Of a DNA stretch of 52,461 bases, positions 23,093 to 32,100 are shown piece by piece (positions within the stretch are counted from its first letter, which is position 1; each line of letters begins with the position of its first letter). The DNA is from a virus. The position numbers and the translations under genes are program-made. Under the pieces are notes generated by a model. It had not been told where the DNA came from, did no database searches, and saw only the letters and a list, made by a program, of their open reading frames with translations. The stretch lies in IMG/VR virus record IMGVR_UViG_3300008261_000093, positions 1 to 52,461 of that record. The stretch is one strand, 5' to 3'.

Positions 23093-24013
23093 ATGGCACT
23101 TATGACTAATATAGTCCCCTTTGAGTCGGGTAATTTACCCGCTTACATTAAAGCATCAAATGTTTCTGAATTAAATCAAGACCTTACATCCCACGCAAGT
23201 AATGGCTTCCCCATTATGAGCATTAAAGGTAAATTATTTACCGTAGTGCGGGGTGATGATCGTAAAGTTTTACCAAATCCCAAAGACCCCGATAGTCCTG
23301 CCACAGCAATTGACGTAATTATTGTCAAGGCAAACAAAGGAACATCAAAAGTGTTCTATGCTAGCGGGTACTCTGAGGGTGGTGAGGCTAAAAAGCCTGA
23401 CTGCTTCTCCAATCATGGAGACAAACCTGATCCAAGTTCTAAGTCACCTCAAGCCAAGTCTTGTGCAGTATGCCCACATAATCAGTGGGGTAGCAAGATC
23501 GGAGATAACGGTGGTAAGGGCAAGGCATGTCAGGATAGCGTGCGTATCGCTATATCATCCCCATCTTTGATTAACGACCCAATGCTACTACGTGTACCAC
23601 CCGCATCTATTCGCTCACTAGGCGAGTTAGGTCAGGCTTGCGCCAAGCGAGGTGTGTCGTACAATATGGTCGTTACGAAGATTGCTTTTGAACTTGAGTC
23701 ACCAACACCCAAGCTGACATTTAAGCCAATCGGTTTACTATCAGAAGAAGCGTTTACTCAAGTTGCACAAGTTGCAAGCAGTGATGTGGTTAAGAATATT
23801 CTTGGCCCTGGCTTTACAACTGAACCTGCCGAACCTGCTGAGAAAGCAATCGAGCAAGCAAAAGCAACAAGTAAGGCTGTATATCCAGCGATTACACCGA
23901 AAGAACCTGAAGCAGAACCTGTTGAGGCAAAACCTGCACCAAAGGCTAAAGCAAAGGTTGCTGAGGTTGATGTTAGTGGATTAAACCTAGACGACTTAAA
24001 CTTCGACGATTAA
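23093..24013 (+). CDS. Probable single-stranded DNA-binding protein
   Basis: 306 residues. The N-terminal half has beta-rich segments and a Cys cluster (CFSNHGDKP, CAVCPHN, GKACQDS) that may hold zinc. Residues about 245-290 are Ala/Pro/Glu/Lys-rich and flexible. The C-terminus is very acidic and ends SGLNLDDLNFDD, resembling the acidic tips of SSB and T7 gp2.5 that recruit replication enzymes. Start 23093 is chosen; 23102 is an alternative. The role rests on the tail, size and genome position, not on a recognised OB-fold motif. Confidence 0.72.
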   Translation: MALMTNIVPFESGNLPAYIKASNVSELNQDLTSHASNGFPIMSIKGKLFTVVRGDDRKVLPNPKDPDSPATAIDVIIVKANKGTSKVFYASGYSEGGEAKKPDCFSNHGDKPDPSSKSPQAKSCAVCPHNQWGSKIGDNGGKGKACQDSVRIAISSPSLINDPMLLRVPPASIRSLGELGQACAKRGVSYNMVVTKIAFELESPTPKLTFKPIGLLSEEAFTQVAQVASSDVVKNILGPGFTTEPAEPAEKAIEQAKATSKAVYPAITPKEPEAEPVEAKPAPKAKAKVAEVDVSGLNLDDLNFDD

Positions 24014-24157
24014 TTGTTGCATAGACCTATTGCAGATGGGTGGGGCGCAGCAGCCCCTAATGTCCTCCCTCCCTTCACGGGAACTAGCCTTAACGTCAAA
24101 GGTAATCTGCTGAAGACGTGACATTCGGGAGAGACCGAAACTATATAGGAGCTATAA
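24014..24157 (+). promoter_or_regulatory. Structured leader with three hairpins
   Basis: 144 non-coding bases. GGGGC (24042-24046) pairs with GCCCC (24053-24057). GCAGAT (24032-24037) can pair with ATCTGC (24105-24110), enclosing it. ACGTC/GACGT (about 24093-24118) is an alternative pairing. TTCGG (24124-24128) pairs with CCGAA (24135-24139), just before the next ribosome site. It could be an attenuator, mRNA-processing or ribosome-access element before the primase-helicase genes. Confidence 0.45.
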
Positions 24158-24412
24158 ATGAATGTACAAATAGAACAGAGAAAAGTAGCAGGCGTTGTTA
24201 TCGAAGCAAGTCGCATATTGGCAGATAAAGGATTTAATCGTGGAGAGATCCTCCTAGGTTTATCAGAATTAATTGGCAGATTAATTGTTGATTCAGTTGA
24301 GAACACAATTCAAGCAGAAGAATTAACAAAGGTTGTCGGCCAGCATATTAGCAGGACAATCGAAATCGGAGTTCAAGCAACCCAAACTCGCATCGCAACT
24401 CCAGGAGGTTAA
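24158..24412 (+). CDS. Small helical protein before the primase-helicase
   Basis: 84 residues with AGGAG about 8 bases before the ATG. It is helical, alternating hydrophobic and acidic residues (ILLGLSELIGRLIVDSVENT), without membrane segments. It abuts the primase-helicase gene (start at 24413). It may dimerise. Function unknown. Confidence 0.6.
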   Translation: MNVQIEQRKVAGVVIEASRILADKGFNRGEILLGLSELIGRLIVDSVENTIQAEELTKVVGQHISRTIEIGVQATQTRIATPGG

Positions 24413-27352
24413 ATGAGCACCCTTGAGTTTTTCAAGGCGATATTACCCGCCGAAGGAACTTATTTCCTCGCAATATTTAAACCGGGTAGTAAAGCACCAG
24501 CACACAAGGCTTTTACAAGTCTTGAGGATATGGCTCATGCCGTGGCTGAGATCGAACAGAAAAACCCAACATGGACTACCTATCATGCATGCTCTTCATA
24601 TAAAGACAAGTCTGTTGATGTAGGTGGTAAAAAGAAATATAGGGTGTCTGAAAACTGGGACAAAGCCAAAGCATTTTGGTGTGACATTGACTGCGGGCAA
24701 GACAAAGCAGACGAAGGTAAAGGGTATGCCACAAAAAGGTTAGCCGCTGAAGCACTCGTAGGTTTTTGCAAACAGACAGGGTTTCCTGCACCGATGTTTG
24801 TGGACTCTGGTAACGGAGTTCATTGTTATTGGCCACTTACTAAAGCAATCCCATCAGCCACATGGCAGAGAATGGCTTTTGCAATCAAAGCGCTGTTTGA
24901 CCACCATGGTCTTTTAGTCGATCCATCTCGTACCGCAGACTTTGCATCTATTCTTAGACCAGTTGGTTCTTTCCATAAAAAGGGCGAGCCAAAAGAAGTC
25001 GTGTGCAAAAAGACAACTGACTTAATTGATCCTAGTGAATTTGCCGAAAAGATTAAAAGTCTTGTGCAAGACATTAAAGTAGAAAAGCCAGTCCAAAAAT
25101 TTGACGCAGACAACGACGATCTACTTGCACATGCTCCAGTAAGTATGCCCACATCAGCGATTGAGATTGCTAAGAAATGTAATCAGGTTGCCGAGATGCG
25201 GGATATGCGTGGCGATGTTAGCTACGAGCAGTGGAGAGGTGTAATTGGAATTATCAAGCACTGTACCGAAGGTTCAGAATTAGCCCATGAATGGAGCGCG
25301 GGTCATCCAAACTATACGTATGAGGACACACAATACAAGTTTGATTCTTGGAATACCCCGCCTTCTACATGTGAGTTTTTCTCTAAATGCAATCCAAAAG
25401 GTTGCGAAGGGTGCTCACACAAAGGCAAGATTACTACCCCGATGGTATTGGGTCGAGTTGTTGAGCAACAGAAAGAATTAGTTGTAGAAGCCCAAGTCGA
25501 TGGTAAAACCATGGAGTTTCAGATTCCTGAGTTCCCAAAAGACTATAAATATGAGAATGGTCAGATGGTTCGTTACATGCAAGATAAAGATGATATTTGG
25601 CATGCTTTCCCATTTGCTCCTAATTTATTCTATCCTGTCCATCGAGTGAAAAAAGAAGATGATACTTTCAGCCTTAGACTTAGGTTACATTTGCCTGATA
25701 ATAGAACTCGTGAATTTACTATTGATACTAATCTACTGGCTTCAACTCAGAAGTTACTAGATGGGTTAGGCGAATATGAACTTTTCCCATTGACAACAAA
25801 AGATGCACCTAATCATATGACTGCATATCTAAGACACTATTTAGAAAAGCTGAAAGGCGAAGCTGAAGAACTAAACACCATGACCAACTTTGGTTGGCGA
25901 GAGGATCTTCAGTCATTCTTAATTGGTGATCGTTTATATCATCGAGATGGAACAATCCGTAAAGTTCTTATCGGTGGCTATGCTAAAGATAAAGAGTCTT
26001 CGTTCCCACCACCACGGGGTACTACAAACGGCTACGCAAAAGCATTGAACTTTTTGTACAACAAACCAGGGCTTGAGTATCGGCAGTATGCGATTGCTTC
26101 GGGGTTTGGTTCTATCCTGACACCATTTGGGGATTCGTTGTACAAAGGTTTACTGTTTGCTTTGACTGGTGCAAATACATCAAAAGGTAAGACCACCTTA
26201 TGTAGAGCAGTTCTGTATGCGTTTGGTAACGCAGATAAGATGACCATTAAAACCGACAAAGGTGCTACATTAAACGCACGTAATGCTCGGATGGGTACAT
26301 ACAACAACATCCCATTCTTGTTTGACGAACTTACCCATATTGATGCTGAAGAGTTTTCCCAGCTTGCCTACACCGTATCATTAGGCGAAGAAAAAGACCG
26401 CTTGACTGTTAGCCGTGGTAATAACGGAACTCGTATGGCTACTTCAGGTAGTTGGGCTATGTGTCCTTTTGTAACAGCAAATACAGATTTACATTCAATC
26501 CTTGCCACGAGGGGTGACACCCAAGCAGAAGCAGTTCGTTTAATTCAGATTCGTATGGATCAGTATCAGATGAGCGACCTAAAAGGAAGCGAAGTCACTG
26601 CCGCCATGAAACAGATTGAACTAAATATGGGAGCTGCGGGCGAAGAGTTTGTAAAGTATGTCGTAACTCATATCGAAGATGTCCTTGAACTTATGGCGAA
26701 GTGGGGCAAGCGTATTGAGAAAGACATTCCTGATCTTAAGTATCGTCTGTATAGAGCTCATGCAGTTTGCTCAATGACTGCGATGGAGATTACAAATAAG
26801 TTAAATATTACTGAATTTAATTTAGAAAGACTATACGAATTTGCAATGGGTCTATTCCATGATTTAGCAGAGATTGTTAATGAGCGGAATACGATTACTC
26901 CTGAAGAAGGCTTGAACCGTATGGTTACAGACTTATCTCCTCGGGTTATTACGACAGTTGAATATCGTGATGCACGTGACGGTCGGGGCCCGGAAGACAT
27001 CAGGTACAGTAGTAGTCATGCTCCAGTTGGTCGGTATATTACAGGCAACTCCAATACCAAAGACAATCCATTAGCTGGCAAGTTGTTCTTATGTCGTAAA
27101 GAAGTTCTTGACTGGTGTGATCTCCAGCGGGTAGACTTTAAAAACATGATGTCATATGCACATCAAGCTGGCTTTGTAGTTGAATGGAAAGAGAAGTTTA
27201 CGATTGGTAGAGGTACTAAGGTAGCTACAGGAAACACACGTTGTATAGTTCTTGATTACGAAAAGATGCAATCAGGTAGCTCATCAGTACCAAAATTAAC
27301 CGTACACACGCTAAAACCTGTACAGTCTAATGACACAGCTGTAAATAATTAG
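24413..27352 (+). CDS. PrimPol primase fused to a helicase (DUF927-like ATPase)
   Basis: 979 residues. The N-terminal archaeo-eukaryotic primase domain has FWCDIDCG (D91, D93), VDSGNGVHCYWPL (S132-H137) and the FASILRPVGSFHKKG segment. A PriCT-type helical part (about 255-320) has EQWRGVIGIIKHCTEG and a CNPKGCEGC zinc-like cluster. A P-loop GANTSKGKTT lies around residue 585-594, followed by FLFDELTH (Walker B) and a TANTD sensor. The C-terminal ATPase resembles DUF927/superfamily 3 helicases. It would prime and unwind phage DNA for the PolA enzyme. It is the last rightward gene. Confidence 0.88.
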   Translation: MSTLEFFKAILPAEGTYFLAIFKPGSKAPAHKAFTSLEDMAHAVAEIEQKNPTWTTYHACSSYKDKSVDVGGKKKYRVSENWDKAKAFWCDIDCGQDKADEGKGYATKRLAAEALVGFCKQTGFPAPMFVDSGNGVHCYWPLTKAIPSATWQRMAFAIKALFDHHGLLVDPSRTADFASILRPVGSFHKKGEPKEVVCKKTTDLIDPSEFAEKIKSLVQDIKVEKPVQKFDADNDDLLAHAPVSMPTSAIEIAKKCNQVAEMRDMRGDVSYEQWRGVIGIIKHCTEGSELAHEWSAGHPNYTYEDTQYKFDSWNTPPSTCEFFSKCNPKGCEGCSHKGKITTPMVLGRVVEQQKELVVEAQVDGKTMEFQIPEFPKDYKYENGQMVRYMQDKDDIWHAFPFAPNLFYPVHRVKKEDDTFSLRLRLHLPDNRTREFTIDTNLLASTQKLLDGLGEYELFPLTTKDAPNHMTAYLRHYLEKLKGEAEELNTMTNFGWREDLQSFLIGDRLYHRDGTIRKVLIGGYAKDKESSFPPPRGTTNGYAKALNFLYNKPGLEYRQYAIASGFGSILTPFGDSLYKGLLFALTGANTSKGKTTLCRAVLYAFGNADKMTIKTDKGATLNARNARMGTYNNIPFLFDELTHIDAEEFSQLAYTVSLGEEKDRLTVSRGNNGTRMATSGSWAMCPFVTANTDLHSILATRGDTQAEAVRLIQIRMDQYQMSDLKGSEVTAAMKQIELNMGAAGEEFVKYVVTHIEDVLELMAKWGKRIEKDIPDLKYRLYRAHAVCSMTAMEITNKLNITEFNLERLYEFAMGLFHDLAEIVNERNTITPEEGLNRMVTDLSPRVITTVEYRDARDGRGPEDIRYSSSHAPVGRYITGNSNTKDNPLAGKLFLCRKEVLDWCDLQRVDFKNMMSYAHQAGFVVEWKEKFTIGRGTKVATGNTRCIVLDYEKMQSGSSSVPKLTVHTLKPVQSNDTAVNN

Positions 27353-27367
27353 GTTACTATGTAGGGG

Positions 27368-27430
27368 CTAACACTGCCATGTTAGTCTCCTGTGGTAAAA
27401 CTTAACCCCCGCTTCGGCGGGGGTCTTTTC
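27368..27430. terminator. Bidirectional terminator between convergent operons
   Basis: CCCCCGC-TTCG-GCGGGGG (27406-27423) has a UUCG loop and is followed by TCTTTTC on the plus strand; on the minus strand it is followed by TTAAGTTTT. A second hairpin, CTAACA-CTGCCA-TGTTAG (27368-27385), precedes it. It ends the early operon and probably the late operon. Confidence 0.88.
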
Positions 27431-27431
27431 A

Positions 27432-27554
27432 TTAATACTCGATATATATTCGAAGTATCCCTAGGTCAAATACGACAAACCTTTCCAGGTCTTCAGTCTC
27501 GACCATCTCAAATCCAAACATTACACCCTTAATCAAGTACAGATTAATAGACAT
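27432..27554 (-). CDS. Very small beta-type protein
   Basis: 40 residues, MSINLYLIKGVMFGFEMVET then a second strand pair ending LGILRIYIEY. AAAGGA lies before the ATG at 27554. It is the last late-strand gene before the terminator. Similar tiny proteins are seen in other phages; function unknown. Confidence 0.6.
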   Translation of the reverse strand: MSINLYLIKGVMFGFEMVETEDLERFVVFDLGILRIYIEY

Positions 27555-27564
27555 ATATTTTCCT

Positions 27565-27768
27565 TTAAAGGGTTTCTGCTGTTTCAAAAGCTAATAGCTT
27601 AGCTCGTAATCTTTCAATTTCAGCATCACGTTCTTCTAGCTTTTTAATTAAGCTAGCGTTCATGTTTGCCCACATCTGCAGTCCTTCTAATCGTTCCATA
27701 TGGTCATCAAACATCATCTTGAACATACGATCTGAGGCTTCCATTTGTTTTTCAATAAAGTCAATCAT
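27565..27768 (-). CDS. Small coiled-coil protein
   Basis: 67 residues, almost entirely amphipathic helix (RMFKMMFDDHMERLEGLQMW, KLEERDAEIERLRAKLLAFE). Likely a coiled-coil oligomer. Unknown function, located with small late proteins. Confidence 0.65.
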   Translation of the reverse strand: MIDFIEKQMEASDRMFKMMFDDHMERLEGLQMWANMNASLIKKLEERDAEIERLRAKLLAFETAETL

Positions 27769-27776
27769 ATTACCTC

Positions 27777-28010
27777 CTAGCGGTATTTAGCAGTCTTAGC
27801 TGCGATCTTTTTAGGTTGGGCTACAAACTGCTTGCCCTTAGCTTTACCTTCTCTTTTTGCTTTTGTAGTTGCAGCATATTCTGCTGGACTTAAAGCATTA
27901 ATTGCTTTCTCAGGCAAATATCTTTCGCCTGTCTTACTTGATGGCTTACCTGATTTGGTTCGCCACTTCTGCTCTGTCCAATCTTTTAGGGACTTCTGAG
28001 GAGCTTTCAA
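27777..28010 (-). CDS. DUF5872-like basic protein
   Basis: 77 residues, strongly basic. SLKDWTEQKWRTKSGKPSSK then TGERYLPEKAINALSPAEYA and a KQFVAQPKKIAAKTAKY tail match my memory of the DUF5872 family, found in many environmental tailed phages. Function unknown; probably DNA- or virion-associated. It overlaps the next upstream gene by 4 bases. Confidence 0.75.
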   Translation of the reverse strand: MKAPQKSLKDWTEQKWRTKSGKPSSKTGERYLPEKAINALSPAEYAATTKAKREGKAKGKQFVAQPKKIAAKTAKYR

Positions 28011-28195
28011 TCTCTATACCCCCCACCAGCAGCTTTATATTTCTTAGCCACTAACTGTGCCTTACGTGCCGACCATTTACCAGCGCCAGTACCTTGCACT
28101 GCAGCAGACTTTACTTGAGAAACAATTCGTTTACGAAGTTCAGGCTTGGTATAGTTACCTGCTGCATTAACCTTTGACTTTGGTTTGGTAGCCAT
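28007..28195 (-). CDS. Small basic phage protein (GKWSARKAQ type)
   Basis: 62 residues. NYTKPELRKRIVSQVKSAA and TGAGKWSARKAQLVAKKY resemble a short basic protein that often neighbours DUF5872-like proteins in aquatic phages. Probably nucleic-acid-binding. Function unknown. Confidence 0.65.
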   Translation of the reverse strand: MATKPKSKVNAAGNYTKPELRKRIVSQVKSAAVQGTGAGKWSARKAQLVAKKYKAAGGGYRD

Positions 28196-28465
28196 TTAGC
28201 AATCCCATTTCTTCAGCGATAGAGCTTTACGAGTTGGGCGACCCTTTTCATCTTTCATTGGACCCGGCATTCCAGACATACGGGCGCAAAATGACTTGCG
28301 TCTTGCCGCAGACTTAGGGGATTTAGCAGCTTCCTTAGCCGACACAGGTGGTTTAAGTCCTGGTTTGCCTGGATTTGCTGCGTTGTAAGAAGCCCTGCCT
28401 TTAGCATTTAAGCCGCCTTCAGGGTTCTTGCCTTCTTTACGAGTCCATGCTGGTGTCTTTGCCAT
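28196..28465 (-). CDS. Basic phage protein (DUF6321-like)
   Basis: 89 residues. TRKEGKNPEGGLNAKGRASY and MSGMPGPMKDEKGRPTRKAL are conserved-looking blocks that I recall from DUF6321-type proteins. Basic, Gly/Pro-rich, probably extended. Found beside related small basic proteins, perhaps packaged with DNA. Function unknown. Confidence 0.65.
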   Translation of the reverse strand: MAKTPAWTRKEGKNPEGGLNAKGRASYNAANPGKPGLKPPVSAKEAAKSPKSAARRKSFCARMSGMPGPMKDEKGRPTRKALSLKKWDC

Positions 28466-28467
28466 GA

Positions 28468-28755
28468 TTATTTACCATAGAAAACAGTTACTTTTGCAGA
28501 CGTTGGGAGTGTTACATGCAGATTAGTTTCAAATAAAAGCCCCGCTGCAGGGATAAGTATAGGCACAGAATTGTTTGTATTTGCTGGAATATTAAACTGT
28601 ACAAGAACAGTACCACCTGCACCGCCGTCACGGAAAATAATATCCCCAGCAGTACCGCCAGATAAAAAGGTTACGCCCTTTAAATAGAATGCGCCGGTAA
28701 CTAAAGTTCCGGTTGTCTCAGTATGAATTGCTTTTAAGCCTTGTGGATCGCTCAT
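28468..28755 (-). CDS. Small beta-rich structural protein
   Basis: 95 residues of alternating hydrophobic and Thr/Gly residues (LVTGAFYLKGVTFLSGGTAG, ILIPAAGLLFETNLHVTLP) suggesting a beta sandwich. Such proteins occur as virion decoration or head-fibre components. The call is from composition and neighbourhood only. Confidence 0.6.
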   Translation of the reverse strand: MSDPQGLKAIHTETTGTLVTGAFYLKGVTFLSGGTAGDIIFRDGGAGGTVLVQFNIPANTNNSVPILIPAAGLLFETNLHVTLPTSAKVTVFYGK

Positions 28756-29117
28756 TTACTTTTCCTTTTGATAGTACGTTTTTTGGCCGCAACTGCGGTA
28801 CGAGTGCTTACTGTAATCTTTTTTGGCTTAGCCATCAAGTACTTGAGTAAGTCCGGATTATCTCCTAGAAGTGCATAAAGCGCAGTCCCCATACCGCAGA
28901 CTTGCTTCTCGGACATATTTAGTTGCATGCAATAGTCAATAGCATGAATGGCTTCGTGCAATAAGGTATCTCTTTCTAAGTCATGAGCCATACCTTGGGA
29001 GATCTTAATCTCTTGTTTGTTATCGTCACATTGCCCACAATCGTCGACCATGGGAGTTTCAGTTTGAATTACTGCATAGTTCTTTCCGACGATTCGTAAT
29101 ACTTTTGGCAAGTTCAT
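28752..29117 (-). CDS. HExxH zinc metallopeptidase-like protein
   Basis: 121 residues. LLHEAIHAIDYCMQ contains the zincin motif HEAIH (54-58), with a helical scaffold like small SprT/ImmA-type peptidases. CGQC (27-30) may bind a further metal. The C-terminus is Lys/Arg-rich. It lies directly downstream of the polyvalent protein and may process a virion or host protein. Overlap with the downstream gene is 4 bases. Confidence 0.75.
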   Translation of the reverse strand: MNLPKVLRIVGKNYAVIQTETPMVDDCGQCDDNKQEIKISQGMAHDLERDTLLHEAIHAIDYCMQLNMSEKQVCGMGTALYALLGDNPDLLKYLMAKPKKITVSTRTAVAAKKRTIKRKSK

Positions 29118-32100
29118 TTATAGCTCCGATGTTTGGCGAACAAAGCCACGATTAGCCTTGTTAGTTTGTACCCCGCCAACTACACTTCTTTCACGTTTAG
29201 CTTGTTCTTGTGGAGCTTTCAGTAGTATTGACAACGATTGTCTTTTAAATCCATTACGAACTCTTGACTGTTGTAGTTCTTCCCAATCATTTCGTGCATC
29301 TGATAGACCCACTCCACTTCTATACGCACGTGCATACGCACGTTTGATTTCGCTGGCCTTATCATTATAAAACTTCTCGTACTCAAACTTGGCATTTTGT
29401 AAAAATTGTTTATCGGTCAACTGCTTAGTAGGTAGCCCAATTCCGGCCATAAATGCTTCGGCAAAGCTAATATCCTCTGCTGGGATAAGTACATCGTCTC
29501 TACGTGATGTAACCCCTTCAGTGGCAAATCTATAGCCCTTCATGGCATTGGCTACACCGGTAGGCATAAGCTGCTCTAAGCCCTTGTAGTAGTCCCCCTG
29601 ACCCATTAATGATATGCCGTCAGCGGCTTTAAGGGTTAAACCACCGAATGGGCCGGTCATTAGGGCAAAGCCTGCTTCGGCAACACCCCTACGGCTAAAG
29701 TCTATATCTGTATATGGCAGGATTGAGAGCATCTGACCCATACCGAGCTTGCCCGAAAGGTCTACACCCAAAGCTGCAGGCACACCCTTAACTATTAAGT
29801 CTGCAAGGGTATCATCGCCAATAGCCCGACGCATAGCCAACTCTGGGTTATCAGGCTCATCCTCATCTCCAAAGACCAGACCATACAGGAATGATAGAGC
29901 CGCAAACCCTGGTAATCCCATTACCCCGCCCATAGCTGCGGTATGTCCAATTGTAAACATCAGGGCGCGGCGACCAATTCTGCGGGTATCTGCATCTTGA
30001 CCTGCAAATGCGTCGTTAAATAAGCGAGCCATCAGGCTTAGCTGGATAAGCTGGAACTTACGGAACTGGGTAGCTAAACGACCTAAACCTTTACGACTAA
30101 TACGTGGAGCATTAAATCCACTGTAGTCACCATGGGTTCTGTAGATTATGCTGTCAGCGTAGTTAATAGCATTGGCTTTATTGTTAGTTCTAGCCTCAAG
30201 ACGGTACGCAGCCACTGCAGTTGCTACACGGTTAATGGATTCAATGTCTTGGGCAATCCCACGGAGATATTCAGTAGCACGACCAAACTTATCTAACTTA
30301 GAGTCTTCAGTAGATCTCCAGCGTCCTAAGTCCTGCTCCAGGCTAATGTCAATTCTTCCCCGGTTAACCAGTTCTTCGACAACATCCTTAACATCCTGTG
30401 GCAGCTTGTTATAACTGTCTTCGCCAAGACCATGCCTACGAATAACGCTGGCAATATCAGTATACGCACGAGTAAACTCTTTCCATGACTTATCGTAGCC
30501 ATGCTTAGCACCGACTACTGGCAAGGACATCATGAATGGCTGAGTCATGTTCTGTAAATAGTAGGATGGGTTAGTTAGTAACATCCATACAGAAGTCGTA
30601 TTTAAAGCCTTATCAATAAATGGCGATGGCTCGTAGTCTAGCCCCATTACATGACGCTTCATAAACTCGTTGTAGTACCGGCTACGTTCTGCTCGAGTAC
30701 CTTCTGTGCCTTTTCTGGCTTCCTCTTTCATATCCCGTAAAGAGTCATAGATCTCTTCAGAATTCTCTAAAGACGAGATAAAGTGGGCTGTAGCACGGCC
30801 TTGCGTAGCAAATGCACGCATCATATCTTTTTCAGCACCGGCAATCTTACGGCGACGCTTCTCAGACTGGCGAGCAGACTGCTCAGACAACAGGCTTAAA
30901 TGAAGATCGGATAGTAAGCGATTAATCGTTCGTTCAGACTTGTCAGTAGTGTTGCTGTCTTGGGTGTCGGCTATTTGGTCAGGGGCAGACTTGGGGTTAT
31001 CCCTAATGCTTTCCTGATCTAGGTATGCCTGTGAACGACCAACAACTACATAATTACCAAAACGCTTAAGTGGAGCGTAAGGACCTTTATTTCCCATACG
31101 CATCAAAGTTCTGTATTCAGCTAACGAATTGGCTTTTTTCTTAGTAAGTTCGGCTACTTCAGTAACATCACCGGCTTTTTGCGCTGCAGCAATTAATGCA
31201 TCGTATTCGGTATTGATGTTGTTAATAACCGCATCTTGCATTGCCTTTAGCGTCTGGCGCCCATGATCAAAGACTTCTTTAATAAGGTTTTGGGCTACTA
31301 CAGGGAATGCTTCAAAACGAGTTTTTAACTCTGGGTCAATCTTCGAACCCTTAATGTTAGCGTCATAACCCCACTCACCTTTCATGGTTGAGTCTTTAAT
31401 AAATGCGTTTACGCTATTCTCGCCAACACCCCTTACCTCATTTGGTAAGGCATCATACTGTTGCAAAATCTTATCGATACGACGCTCAAGAGAAGTCCTA
31501 ATTGCTTGCTGGGCTTTTACCAACTGAACATAGCGTTTTGCCGATGGCAGATATTTAGATGCTAAGTCAGCCAAATCTTCGGTAAATGCAGCAAATGGTA
31601 AGCCCTTCTTAGCAAAGTCAATGATGTTATCGGTAATTGCTTGTAATGGACCACGGATTGGCTTGGGTAGTTTTGCTACCTGCTGGGCTGCTGTTTGACG
31701 TGCGGCATTTAAACCTGCTTTGGAGAACTGTACTTTTTCTGTGTCAGCACCAACTAAAGACAAAGCACGGAAGATGTCTTCGTCGCTAAACATGACGATG
31801 TTTTTGGTAATTCTTTCTTCCGATGTATTTTTACGAGATGTGGCATCTTTAAATTGATTACCTTTAATACCTTGTTCATACAAAAACTGAGACACTACCC
31901 GTTGAGCTTGTTGTCCAGAAGCTAATACTTCTTTGTCTTTTACAGCTTTAACTAACCATCGTGGATCACCTAAAGCAAGAGCTTTTATACCAAAATAAAG
32001 GTCATGTCCTGTGGCTTCTTCTAAAAGTACTCCAGCATTACCTAAAGCTGCCTCAATAACCATAGCTTGGTCGTCAGGAAGATTTTTTAAAATGTTGTAG

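Noticed and set aside
25312-25512. Antisense frames within the primase-helicase gene
   Set aside because: No ribosome sites or family features; explained by codon bias of the sense gene.
30326-30511. Further nested frame in the polyvalent gene
   Set aside because: Unlike the two nested genes reported, it has no Shine-Dalgarno and the peptide has no recognisable features.
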